A DNA stretch of 64,000 nucleotides from Maribacter flavus (lineage in GTDB: Bacteria; Bacteroidota; Bacteroidia; Flavobacteriales; Flavobacteriaceae): assembly GCF_008386635.1 (NCBI RefSeq), contig NZ_VUOE01000002.1, positions 766,665-830,664 of the forward strand. Reading direction: 5' to 3'. A model generated the notes under the pieces. That model saw nothing but the letters and a program-made list of their open reading frames with translations, was not told where the DNA came from and did no database searches. How positions within the stretch are numbered: the first letter of the stretch is position 1; every line of letters begins with the position of its first letter. Below, one piece after another: positions 25,683 through 33,887 of the stretch. The position numbers and the translations under genes are program-made.

Positions 25683-27209
25683 TTGAAATTTCCAATTGTA
25701 ATCATACTGGTCCTTTTTATACTCTGGGGCAGCGCTTGCAGAAAGGATTTCGAATACGCGCCAAGTGACGGACATCTTTCCTTTTCCAGGGATACGGTTT
25801 ATCTGGACACTGTATTCAGCAATATTGGGAGTAGTACTTATACCTTAAAAGTATACAACACCACCAAGGACGATGTGCTCATTCCATACATCGGGTTAAG
25901 AAATGGACCCGATAGTTATTATAAACTGAATGTGGACGGCAAAGTTGGGAACAGTTTTACAGATATTCCCCTGTATGCAGAAGACAGCCTCTTTATCTTT
26001 ATCGAAACCAATGTGACCGCGCTTCCAGATGAAACTCTACAATTATTATATACCGATGCCATTCAATTCGATACCGATATCCATCAACAGGAAGTAACGC
26101 TTGTTACCTTGGTCAAGGATGCCATTTTTCTTTATCCAAAGAAGGATGCAAATGGCGAAAATGAGACCATTGAATTATTTACACAAGAGGATGGCTCAAA
26201 GGTTTTTGTGGAAGGGTTCGATTTAAAGGACGACCAGTTACATTTTACGAACCAAAAACCGTATGTCATTTATGGATACGCCTCCGTTCCGGAAAATAAA
26301 GAGCTGGTTATGGATGCAGGTGCCAGGATCCATTTTCATAGGAATTCTGGAATACTTGTAAAACCAACGGCTTCCTTAAAGGTAAACGGAACGTTTAGTA
26401 ACGACCGTGATCAAATGGAAGGTGAGGTGATTTTTGAGGGAGATAGATTGGAGCCTTCTTTTTCCAATACTCCGGGTCAGTGGGGAACCATTTTCATTTC
26501 CAGTGGAAGTACCCAAAATAGCATTGACCATCTTACCATCAAAAATGCTGAAATTGGAATATACGTAGATGGGAATATAGAAAACGATACTATTTCCTTG
26601 GAGATTAACAATAGTCAGATCTATAATAGCGCTATTCATAATCTTTGGGCTCGGTCGTCCACAATTACTGCAAAAAATCTTCTTTTGGGTAGTTCGGGTA
26701 GTTCATCCTTACATTGTGAATTAGGTGGCAGATACGAATTTACACATGCCACCATTGCCAATTACTGGAACGGTTTTAGGACGGGAAGAGCTTTGATCTT
26801 AAGTAATTATGGAAGCATGGATACAGCTGCTGGAGCCGATTTGATTCAGGCCGATTTCCGTAATTGCATTATTGACGGTAACTCCATGTCGGAACTCATG
26901 CTTGCCTCCAATAAGGAGAACATATTCAATTACCGATTTCAAAATTGTTTCCTGAAATTCAGGGAAACGGATTCACAGGACGAAACTTTATACAATTTTG
27001 AGGGACCTGCTTTTGAAAATATCATTTTAAATGGTAACCCGGATTATTTCAATCCCAGTGACAATGATTTTAGAATCGGTCTTGATTCCGATGTTATAAA
27101 TAAAGGAAGTATCCCTATTGCCCAGGAAGTACCTTTTGATTTACTAAATAGCACAAGAACTTCCGCACCGGATTTGGGTGTTTATCAAGCTATTGCAAAA
27201 ATTGAGTAG
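25683..27209 (+). CDS. Right-handed beta-helix-type lipoprotein
   Basis: A 508-residue lipoprotein with signal residues 1-19 (lipobox GSAC). The start is TTG 25683, because no ATG precedes the signal peptide. The N-terminal third is beta-sandwich-like (STYTLKVYNTTKDDVLIPYIGL). From about residue 195 a repetitive segment of short strands (GARIHFHRNSGILVKPTASLKVNG, NSIDHLTIKNAEIGIYVDGN) has the pattern of a parallel beta-helix, as in choice-of-anchor Q or polysaccharide-binding proteins. It is common in Flavobacteriaceae, but no enzymatic residues are recognised. It is probably surface exposed or periplasmic. Confidence 0.72.
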   Translation: MKFPIVIILVLFILWGSACRKDFEYAPSDGHLSFSRDTVYLDTVFSNIGSSTYTLKVYNTTKDDVLIPYIGLRNGPDSYYKLNVDGKVGNSFTDIPLYAEDSLFIFIETNVTALPDETLQLLYTDAIQFDTDIHQQEVTLVTLVKDAIFLYPKKDANGENETIELFTQEDGSKVFVEGFDLKDDQLHFTNQKPYVIYGYASVPENKELVMDAGARIHFHRNSGILVKPTASLKVNGTFSNDRDQMEGEVIFEGDRLEPSFSNTPGQWGTIFISSGSTQNSIDHLTIKNAEIGIYVDGNIENDTISLEINNSQIYNSAIHNLWARSSTITAKNLLLGSSGSSSLHCELGGRYEFTHATIANYWNGFRTGRALILSNYGSMDTAAGADLIQADFRNCIIDGNSMSELMLASNKENIFNYRFQNCFLKFRETDSQDETLYNFEGPAFENIILNGNPDYFNPSDNDFRIGLDSDVINKGSIPIAQEVPFDLLNSTRTSAPDLGVYQAIAKIE

Positions 27210-27272
27210 TCTATATCTTATATTTATTGAGGAAAATACTTTCATAATCAATTGATTAGGCGAAAATATTAC

Positions 27273-27301
27273 AATATCCTCCATTTTTATAAGGTTTTCC
27301 T
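27273..27301. promoter_or_regulatory. 29-bp shared motif, copy A
   Basis: AATATCCTC, 8 unmatched bases, then TAAGGTTTTCCT, found upstream of the LytTR gene. The same 21 bases with the same 8-base gap recur at 31410-31438. Within each copy two TCCT-containing half-sites are 21 bp apart, i.e. two helical turns, as expected for a tandem-site DNA-binding protein. It ends 46 bp before the GTG start. Confidence 0.55.
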
Positions 27302-27346
27302 TGTTCAAAGACTTTTGGTCTATTAGTAAATTGCACCAGAACTCTA

Positions 27347-28084
27347 GTGGATTTGGAATATTCGTATGTCATAATAGATTCTGATGCCGTCTCCAATTTG
27401 CAACTCGGTACATTTTTGGAGGAATATGGCGACTTTGTTTGCTCTGGTATGGCCAAAGGGCCTGATGATGGACTTAACAAAATCTTAAAATTCGCACCGG
27501 ATTTGGTTTTTATCAACCTCGACCAAAAGGCACCCGCTCTTTTCCAAATGGTGATGGAAATGCATCAATACCTTTTGGAAATACCAATGGTCATAGGAAT
27601 ATCAAAGTCCAAGAAACATGCCTATGAAGCCATTAAAAACGGATTTTTTGATTATTGGTTGGCGCCCTTCAATGAGTTCGATATTAGAAAATCCTTGTTA
27701 AAACTGAGGAAAAGAATGCCAAAGACCAAGGAACCTCAGACCATTTGCTTAAAATCCTATAATGATTTCCAATATCTGGACACTAAGGATATACTCTACC
27801 TACAGGCCGACAATAATACCACCGAATTCTTTATGAGGGACGGAACGGTTATAAATGCCTTCAAGACCTTAAAAACGTTCGAAAACCAACTGCCTCAAAA
27901 TTTCATCCGTATCCATCAAAGCTACATCGTAAACACGGACTTTGTGTCAAGAATCAATTTTGGTAAAAATATCTGTGCGCTAAAGGAAGGAGATAAAAAC
28001 CTGCCATTCTCAAAAACATATAAGGAAAGAATGGATCAACTAAAGATAATCCTCTCAAAGAACAGCGTTTCCTCGCTAAATTGA
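27347..28084 (+). CDS. LytTR-family DNA-binding regulator with pseudo-receiver domain
   Basis: A 245-residue regulator. The C-terminal 100 residues are a LytTR DNA-binding domain (ICLKSYNDFQYLDTKDILYLQADNNTTEFFM, FIRIHQSYIVNTDFVSRI). The N-terminal 120 residues have receiver topology but lack its chemistry: the phosphoacceptor position holds N57 (FINLD instead of FLDI), the acidic pocket reads IDSD, and the conserved lysine before PF is alanine (WLAPF). It therefore cannot be phosphorylated in the standard way and may be controlled by protein contact or abundance. The start codon is GTG 27347. The shared 29-bp motif lies upstream, suggesting autoregulation. Confidence 0.85.
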   Translation: MDLEYSYVIIDSDAVSNLQLGTFLEEYGDFVCSGMAKGPDDGLNKILKFAPDLVFINLDQKAPALFQMVMEMHQYLLEIPMVIGISKSKKHAYEAIKNGFFDYWLAPFNEFDIRKSLLKLRKRMPKTKEPQTICLKSYNDFQYLDTKDILYLQADNNTTEFFMRDGTVINAFKTLKTFENQLPQNFIRIHQSYIVNTDFVSRINFGKNICALKEGDKNLPFSKTYKERMDQLKIILSKNSVSSLN

Positions 28085-28132
28085 ACAAATTCTTTCAAAA
28101 CCGGTTCAAATACTCATAGAATTAATTACTCT

Positions 28133-28161
28133 ACTAACTACTGCAAAATCAAGGTTTTATT
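28133..28161. promoter_or_regulatory. Weak copy C of the shared motif
   Basis: ACTAACTAC, 8 bases, CAAGGTTTTATT. About 14 of the 21 defined positions agree with copies A and B, including an unbroken AAGGTTTT. It is followed 14 bp later by TTACTTTG (28176-28183), one base off the -7 consensus, ahead of the small peptide gene. Confidence 0.3.
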
Positions 28162-28228
28162 TTCTTGTACACCTATTACTTTGGTAACGTAATAAAAAAA
28201 GCAACACTAAAATTTAAAACCTTACAAA

Positions 28229-28405
28229 ATGAAAAAAATAGTTAGTATCGCAGCTGTCGCCTTAATGGCTTTAGGATTGACCACCTATGTAATTGAAAAC
28301 ACCGCAAACGAGTTTGACTTTATGAAAGATTTGAACACCATGTTGGCCTGCGATGGCTGTTCTCAAAATGATGATAGAAGAGACCCTCCTTACGGCAAGG
28401 CATAA
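28229..28405 (+). CDS. 58-residue exported small peptide with Cys-X-X-Cys
   Basis: ATG 28229 to TAA 28405. Residues 1-21 (MKKIVSIAAVALMALGLTTY) form a typical Sec signal or a membrane anchor. The rest is a short, polar tail with CDGC at residues 41-44, followed by an acidic-basic stretch (SQNDDRRDPPYGKA). A perfect terminator hairpin starts 22 bp after the stop, so this is a discrete, probably abundant transcript. It lies between a LytTR regulator and a periplasmic-TPR sensor kinase, both plus strand. I know no named family for it. A peptide signal or small kinase modulator is inferred from position alone. Confidence 0.75.
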   Translation: MKKIVSIAAVALMALGLTTYVIENTANEFDFMKDLNTMLACDGCSQNDDRRDPPYGKA

Positions 28406-28427
28406 TTATACCCTTATAAATATTTGC

Positions 28428-28457
28428 AACGCCCGGCAATAAATGTTCGGGCGTTTT
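28428..28457 (+). terminator. Terminator after the small peptide gene
   Basis: Perfect 8-bp stem AACGCCCG / CGGGCGTT with a 12-base loop, then TT. It separates the peptide transcript from the sensor kinase gene that begins 44 bp on, and could act as an attenuator between them. Confidence 0.85.
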
Positions 28458-28460
28458 GTT

Positions 28461-28500
28461 ATCTTGTAAGTATTCAGTTACAAAGTGAAAATTACAAGAT
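28461..28500. promoter_or_regulatory. Inverted repeat abutting the kinase start codon
   Basis: ATCTTGTAA (28461-28469) and TTACAAGAT (28492-28500) form a perfect 9-bp inverted repeat with 22 bases between. The right arm ends at the base before the TTG start. In mRNA this would be a hairpin masking the start region; in DNA it could be an operator. Confidence 0.55.
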
Positions 28501-30573
28501 TTGAAAAAATTTCTTTTGTTTATTGCCCTTTACGGTGTTGTATTAAACACGTTGAATTCACAATCGGCCTCTAGAGAAGATTTTGCAATTCAAAAGGAAG
28601 TTGAGTTAAAGATTAAAAGTGGGAGTGTAGAATCCATTTCGGCTAAAAAAAAGAAAGAAAAACTGATAGAAGCTTTTGACCTATTAACGGGCATTAGAAA
28701 TGACAGCCTAAAACTTAAATTGTTGTCAAACCTTTCCTACTATATTGAACCTCAAGACTCTGCATTTTTTAGAAAAGTGAATAATACTACGAAAGAACTT
28801 GCTATGGTAAGTAAAGATTCAGTTGCATTAGCCTATTCTTTTTGGGACTTGGGGTATTTTTATAATAGAATATCAGTTAAAGATAGTTCTTATTATAGCT
28901 ATTATGAGGCTCAAAAAATATTTGAGCAGCTTGGGGAATCTTTTCTTTCTGCCCGTATGCTTTATAATATGGCAAAGCAGCAACAAGAGGTTCGCGACTA
29001 TATTGGAAGCGAGGCGAACACTATTGCAGCAATTGAAAGGCTAAAACCATTAAATAAATACAAAGAGTTATATAATTGTTATAACACCTTGGCAGTTAAT
29101 TCTCAAGATTTAGGAGAATATGCACAAGCAATCGAATATTACGATCAAGCATTATATTATTTAAAAAATACGGAATACAAGGAGCTGGATATAAAGCAGA
29201 ACGTAAATAATCGTGGAATGCTTTACAGTGATTTGGGTAATTATAAAAAAGCGCTTGAAAATTTCGAAGAGAATCTTAAGGGGCCAAGTTTAGCTAATAG
29301 TAATATCGAACTATATTCAAAAACATTAGTAAACATAGCACTGACTAAATTAAACTTAAATGAAACATCTGGTGTATTCAATTTAATAAAAGAATCTATA
29401 AAAATTAACGATAGTCTTAAAGACATTAGGGGCTTGGCTTCCTCTTATTTTGCAAAATCAAAATTTCACTTGTATGATAATGATACGTTAAATGCTATTA
29501 ATAGCGCCGAAAAGGCTATAGAGTTGGCAAGTGAAAGTTTAAGTTATGAGCGTCTTTTGGAAACCTATGCTTTTTTAGCGGAAATTGATAACAAGAATGC
29601 CTCCAAATATGCTCAAAAGTATATAGCCTTGAATGACAGTATTGTAATGGAAGAGCGGCAGGCACGCAATAAGTTTGCACGCATCCGTTTTGAAACAGAT
29701 GAATTTATAGCCCAAAATGAGCAATTGGAAGAGGAGACCGCTATTTTGGCCAGACAGAAACAAATTTGGTCCGGTGTAGCCTTGGGTTTCTTTCTTTTGG
29801 GAATATCTGTTTATATAATTATCAATCAAAGGGCCAAAAACCAAAAACTATTATTTGCCCAGCAACAACAGGCAAACAATCAAGAGATTTTCAATTTGAT
29901 GCTTACCCAAAAACAAAAAGTGGACGAGGTCAAGAGACTGGAACAAAAACGAATTTCAGAGGAACTTCATGATGGTGTACTTGGGAAAATGTTAGGTGCG
30001 AGAATGGTGTTGACCGGTCTAAACAAAAGAACGGGACCAGAAGCTATAGAGGCGAGATTGGAGGCCATTAACGCGCTAAAGAATGTGGAGCAGGAAGTAA
30101 GGTCTATTTCTCATGAGCTGAGTCATAGTGCCTACCAGAAAATCAATAATTTTATAAACTCAGTTGAAGATTTATTAGGTACGGTCAAAGAAAGTTCCCA
30201 AATTATCACTATTTTCAACTACGACGAAGACGAGGATTACGATGCGCTTAAGGGTGAAATCAAGATAAACTTATATCGAATGATTCAGGAAGGCTTGCAA
30301 AATGCCATTAAGCATTCTGATGGCAAAACTTTCTTCGTAAAATTTGAAAGAAACGGTGACATTCTAAGTGTTGAGATGGGCGACGACGGAAAAGGGTTTG
30401 ATTTGGAAAAGGAAAAGAGGGGTATTGGAATGCGTAATATCAGTTCTAGGGTAGAAAAACTGAACGGAACGTGGAAGGTAATATCAGAACCCATGAAAGG
30501 AACTACTATTACCCTGGAAATACCCTTACAACATGTGGATTCCAATTCTCAAGCCGTATTACAGAAGGTTTGA
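28501..30573 (+). CDS. Sensor histidine kinase with periplasmic TPR domain
   Basis: A 690-residue kinase. It has a signal peptide (1-20), a periplasmic region of about 400 residues built of tetratricopeptide repeats (for example LGEYAQAIEYYDQALYYLK near 205 and LGNYKKALENFEENL near 245), one membrane helix (422-441), a short coiled coil, a HisKA_3 dimerisation domain with H490 in ISEELHDGVLGK, and a HATPase domain (N601 in QEGLQNAIKHSDG, then MGDDGKGFD and GIGMRNI). This is the NarX/DesK-type kinase class. The start is TTG 28501. The NarL-type regulator 100 bp downstream is the obvious partner. The TPR half is strikingly AT-rich compared with the kinase half. Confidence 0.92.
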   Translation: MKKFLLFIALYGVVLNTLNSQSASREDFAIQKEVELKIKSGSVESISAKKKKEKLIEAFDLLTGIRNDSLKLKLLSNLSYYIEPQDSAFFRKVNNTTKELAMVSKDSVALAYSFWDLGYFYNRISVKDSSYYSYYEAQKIFEQLGESFLSARMLYNMAKQQQEVRDYIGSEANTIAAIERLKPLNKYKELYNCYNTLAVNSQDLGEYAQAIEYYDQALYYLKNTEYKELDIKQNVNNRGMLYSDLGNYKKALENFEENLKGPSLANSNIELYSKTLVNIALTKLNLNETSGVFNLIKESIKINDSLKDIRGLASSYFAKSKFHLYDNDTLNAINSAEKAIELASESLSYERLLETYAFLAEIDNKNASKYAQKYIALNDSIVMEERQARNKFARIRFETDEFIAQNEQLEEETAILARQKQIWSGVALGFFLLGISVYIIINQRAKNQKLLFAQQQQANNQEIFNLMLTQKQKVDEVKRLEQKRISEELHDGVLGKMLGARMVLTGLNKRTGPEAIEARLEAINALKNVEQEVRSISHELSHSAYQKINNFINSVEDLLGTVKESSQIITIFNYDEDEDYDALKGEIKINLYRMIQEGLQNAIKHSDGKTFFVKFERNGDILSVEMGDDGKGFDLEKEKRGIGMRNISSRVEKLNGTWKVISEPMKGTTITLEIPLQHVDSNSQAVLQKV

Positions 30574-30673
30574 GTTAATTTCGCTTATAGAATAAAACAA
30601 TAAAGCATCAAAAAAACTTGTTATAGAATTTATCTGGGTGTTAATTGAAAGTAGGACCATTTAATTAAAATAA

Positions 30674-31342
30674 ATGAAAACGGTAAGGATTTTGGCGGTT
30701 GATGATCATGAAATGACAACTTTAGGATACAAGTATATCCTTGAAGATTCAGAGTTTGAAGATTTTACCGTGAAAGTGGATATAGCTAAAAGTTATGATA
30801 GGGGTAAAGAAAAAATAGAGCACTCTGCACGAACTCTCCCCTATGATATTATTCTATTGGACATTCAATTATTCCCAGCTGAATCCAAAGATCCAAGATC
30901 AGGGGTAGATTTGGGTAAATTGGCGAGGGAAATCGTACCTGACTCCAAAGTAGTTTTCATGTCATCTTTTAGTGATAGCTATAGAATCAACAATATTTTC
31001 AAGGCCGTGAATCCCGATGGTTACATGGTAAAATCGGAAATAGATGAAATGTCCCTAAGAACCATGGTGGATACAGTTGAAAAAAAACCTCCATACTATA
31101 CGGCCAGTGCCTTAGGAGCGGTCCGTAGGAGAATGGCCAGTAATATTGACATCGATGAGCAGGACCAAAAAATTCTTTATTATTTATCCTTGGGAACAAA
31201 TACGCGGGATATAGCCCCGTTGATAGCATCGGCAAATACGACTGTAGAAGCGCGGAAACGACAATTAAAGTCCATATTTGGAGTCAAAAATGGTAATGAT
31301 CTTGCACTAATAGAGGAAGCCAAAAAAAGAGGCTTTTTATAA
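30674..31342 (+). CDS. NarL/FixJ-type response regulator
   Basis: A 222-residue two-domain regulator. The receiver has the acidic pair in LAVDDHEM, phosphoacceptor D63 (IILLDIQL) and the conserved lysine in YMVKSE, so it should be phosphorylatable. An insert after D63 (LFPAESKDPRSGVDLG) is longer than in most family members. The C-terminal 60 residues are a helix-turn-helix similar to LuxR/GerE but diverged (LYYLSLGTNTRDIAPLIASANTTVEARKRQLKSIFGVKN). It probably receives phosphate from the TPR kinase encoded just upstream. Targets are unknown; candidates are the motif-bearing genes nearby. Confidence 0.9.
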   Translation: MKTVRILAVDDHEMTTLGYKYILEDSEFEDFTVKVDIAKSYDRGKEKIEHSARTLPYDIILLDIQLFPAESKDPRSGVDLGKLAREIVPDSKVVFMSSFSDSYRINNIFKAVNPDGYMVKSEIDEMSLRTMVDTVEKKPPYYTASALGAVRRRMASNIDIDEQDQKILYYLSLGTNTRDIAPLIASANTTVEARKRQLKSIFGVKNGNDLALIEEAKKRGFL

Positions 31343-31399
31343 CTAACTTTTGTTAAATTTTAAGTAGTTGATTTTCAGTTAATTATTTAATTTTATTTC

Positions 31400-31438
31400 A
31401 GAATATCAGAATATCCTCAGAAATTCTAAGGTTTTCCT
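31400..31438. promoter_or_regulatory. 29-bp shared motif, copy B, with AGAATATC tandem
   Basis: AATATCCTC-N8-TAAGGTTTTCCT at 31410-31438, identical in all 21 defined bases and in spacing to the copy upstream of the LytTR gene. It overlaps a direct tandem AGAATATC-AGAATATC (31400-31415). A TATCTTTA -7-like element follows 25 bp later (31464-31471), placing the motif just above the -33 region. Confidence 0.6.
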
Positions 31439-31491
31439 AAGTCCATCGGATTTTCTTTACGGCTATCTTTATGATAAAAGCTTCATAAAGT

Positions 31492-32145
31492 ATGCACTTC
31501 AAACCACATAATTACCAACATATTTATTTTGAAAATGCAAAATGCTCGGATGCCGTTGGTGGCTTGCAAGAATTTAAAAAATCTATTGAATTAGGGTTCT
31601 TTGCCGATGTGACCCTAAAAACATCCGGTAAGTATAATGAAAAATTGGATTTGGTTGTGGAATTGGATTGTCCATTAAATCTATTGGATGTACTAGGCCA
31701 CTTCAACAAAGGACTTTGGGGAAGTACCGAAGCTACAAATTTCGTTTTGGCTCAATGTTTCAATGTACTATTGGAGCAAAACAAAGAGTTAGAAATAGAC
31801 ATTCAGGAATTTACCCTTTACCTTAAGGATACCAATGTAATCATCAAGAATATATATCGGCATAGCATTCCTGAACAGTTCAACAACATAATTACAGAAA
31901 TTGCAGAACACTACGTATCAATAACAAAAGGACTTACTGTACAGCCCGAGGAAATTTTCATTCCTGTTTTTGAAGACCCATTGACAAATCCATTTGACTG
32001 TCATTTTCAGGAAAAGCTTCCACAGCCAACCTCGTATAACGAATATTGGGGTATCTATTTGGATACCGCCGAGGAAGGGGAAATTTTTGATGTTCGGCAA
32101 AAAAAATTCATTTCCGCAAATCTTGATTATTTTTTATACGAGTAA
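31492..32145 (+). CDS. Unknown 217-residue protein of the signalling island
   Basis: A soluble protein without signal peptide or membrane segment that I do not recognise. It is acidic and rich in aromatic residues (HFKPHNYQHIYFENAK at the start, EIFIPVFEDPLTNPFD near 160, YNEYWGIYLDT near 188). The LNLLDVLGHFNKGLWG segment suggests a mixed alpha/beta fold. It is preceded by copy B of the 29-bp motif and a -7-like element, so it is probably transcribed on its own as a target of the regulator that binds the motif. The function is open. Confidence 0.6.
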   Translation: MHFKPHNYQHIYFENAKCSDAVGGLQEFKKSIELGFFADVTLKTSGKYNEKLDLVVELDCPLNLLDVLGHFNKGLWGSTEATNFVLAQCFNVLLEQNKELEIDIQEFTLYLKDTNVIIKNIYRHSIPEQFNNIITEIAEHYVSITKGLTVQPEEIFIPVFEDPLTNPFDCHFQEKLPQPTSYNEYWGIYLDTAEEGEIFDVRQKKFISANLDYFLYE

Positions 32146-32309
32146 GAAATTCATTAGTGCCGCCAATGTGTTTAATCTAAACTATTCCTTCGGTCTCTGT
32201 CTCGGTTATAGCATCAGGTTGTTCACATCCTAAATGGAAACAAAAGGCTAAGACCAAGACAAAAGGTCTCATCTCTTTATTCTTGTAGCGCAGCGGTCTT
32301 GATTTCTGA

Positions 32310-32335
32310 TACCTCTACGGCTCTGCCTCGAGGTA
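32310..32335. repeat. REP-like hairpin behind glyA
   Basis: TACCTC and GAGGTA pair around a 14-base GC-rich centre containing GGCTCTGCC. It begins 6 bp beyond the glyA stop on the glyA transcript and may protect its 3' end. It resembles unit one at the left edge of the window (CTCGAG core, GAGGT arm). The rest of 32146-32340 contains a further GC-rich tract (GTAGCGCAGCGG) and no gene. Confidence 0.5.
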
Positions 32336-32340
32336 GATAA

Positions 32341-33630
32341 TTAAGCCTTAACGGTCATTTCGTTGAATATGGCCCTACCTCCCATCATCGCATTCACCTG
32401 CTTCCGTACTTCGGAGATTACCTGATTATCCTCTGGGTTTGTAAGAACCTTATCTATCAAATCCACAACTGTTTTCATATCGTCTTCCAACAATCCCCTT
32501 GTTGTGATGGCCGCAGTTCCAAAACGTATGCCAGAGGTTACAAACGGTGATTTATCATCAAAAGGAACCATATTCTTATTTGCGGTGATATCGGCCAAGA
32601 CCAAGGCTTTTTCGGCATCCTTTCCAGTAATTCCCTTGTTACGAAGGTCGATTAGCATCATATGATTGTCGGTTCCCCCTGAAATTATGTTATAATCCTT
32701 GGCTACAAAAGCCTTTGCCATGGCATCGGCGTTCTTCTTTACCTGCGTCATATACACGCCAAATTCCTCGGTAAGGGCCTCACCAAAAGCAACGGCCTTG
32801 GCGGCGATAATATGCTCTAAGGGACCACCCTGATTCCCTGGAAAAACTGCCAAATCCAATAAAGCGGACATTTTTCTTAGACTACCGTTTTTTAAAGTAA
32901 TCCCAAACGGATTGTCAAAATCCTTACCCATCAAGATCAAGCCTCCCCTTGGTCCCCGCAATGTTTTATGCGTGGTGGTGGTAACGATATGACAATGGGG
33001 AATTGGGTCGCTTAATAGACCCTTGGCAATTAATCCTGCAGGATGCGAAATATCGGCAAGCAGGAGTGCCCCAACACTATCGGCTATCTCACGAAACCTT
33101 TTAAAATCCATATCTCTCGAATAGGCAGATGCTCCCGCTATGATCAATTTTGGTTGCTCCCTTTTTGCGATTTCCTCAATTTTATCGTAATTCAAGGTTC
33201 CGGTCTTTTCGTCTACACCATAAAAAACCGGATTGTATAATTTACCTGAAAAGTTCACTGGTGAGCCATGGGTAAGGTGCCCGCCATGCGATAAATCAAA
33301 ACCTAGTATAGTATCACCAGCTTGTAGACAGGCATGGTATACGGATGCATTGGCCTGGGAGCCGGAATGCGGTTGTACGTTGGCATATTCTGCACCAAAC
33401 AGTTCCTTTGCCCTATCTATGGCCAATTGTTCCACTTCATCAACTACTTCACAACCACCGTAATAGCGTTTTCCAGGATATCCCTCTGCATATTTGTTGG
33501 TAAGTACGGAACCAGCAGCCTCCATAACCTGTGGGCTTACAAAGTTCTCTGAAGCTATCAACTCAATACCATTTGTTTGACGCTTTCTTTCCGCTTCAAT
33601 GAGTTCAAAAATTCGGGTATCCCTTTCCAT
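32341..33630 (-). CDS. glyA: Serine hydroxymethyltransferase
   Basis: A 429-residue PLP enzyme interconverting serine and glycine with tetrahydrofolate, the main source of one-carbon units. Key segments: [51 protein letters not shown] and the PLP-lysine motif [14 protein letters not shown]. Length is normal. I chose ATG 33630 ([11 protein letters not shown]) over the upstream reading to 33666, because the family starts there and a promoter element lies at 33656-33663. Monocistronic. Confidence 0.97.
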   Translation of the reverse strand: MERDTRIFELIEAERKRQTNGIELIASENFVSPQVMEAAGSVLTNKYAEGYPGKRYYGGCEVVDEVEQLAIDRAKELFGAEYANVQPHSGSQANASVYHACLQAGDTILGFDLSHGGHLTHGSPVNFSGKLYNPVFYGVDEKTGTLNYDKIEEIAKREQPKLIIAGASAYSRDMDFKRFREIADSVGALLLADISHPAGLIAKGLLSDPIPHCHIVTTTTHKTLRGPRGGLILMGKDFDNPFGITLKNGSLRKMSALLDLAVFPGNQGGPLEHIIAAKAVAFGEALTEEFGVYMTQVKKNADAMAKAFVAKDYNIISGGTDNHMMLIDLRNKGITGKDAEKALVLADITANKNMVPFDDKSPFVTSGIRFGTAAITTRGLLEDDMKTVVDLIDKVLTNPEDNQVISEVRKQVNAMMGGRAIFNEMTVKA

Positions 33631-33655
33631 GACTTTATGAATTTTAATTCTTGTG

Positions 33656-33663
33656 CAAAAGTA
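33656..33663 (-). promoter_or_regulatory. Promoter -7 element for glyA
   Basis: Minus-strand TACTTTTG, an exact TAnnTTTG match, giving a leader of about 22 bases to ATG 33630. It supports the shorter glyA start. No glycine riboswitch is seen. Confidence 0.5.
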
Positions 33664-33887
33664 CAATATGCCCTAATTTCTATTACTATAAAATTTAGCA
33701 TGTCTATATATTTTTATTAAACAAGCGTTAATAACTAAAATGTGGGAATTCATACATGGTACCTAAAAAGAAATTAAAAAGTACCGTTCATTCACTTTAC
33801 ACTATTCTTTATCCTTTTTCGTTATGTATGGGAATATTTCTGGCATAGGTCTTGAAATATGACATTGAAACCCATAAAGTTTTAGTT

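Noticed and set aside
28085-28228. Possible CRISPR-like or riboswitch structure before the peptide gene
   Set aside because: No repeat array and no conserved riboswitch core; only the weak motif copy and a -7-like box are visible.
33631-33887. Glycine riboswitch or small gene between glyA and the TPR lipoprotein
   Set aside because: The leader of glyA is only about 22 bases and the rest is AT-rich with short imperfect inverted repeats; no frame with a start and signal was found.
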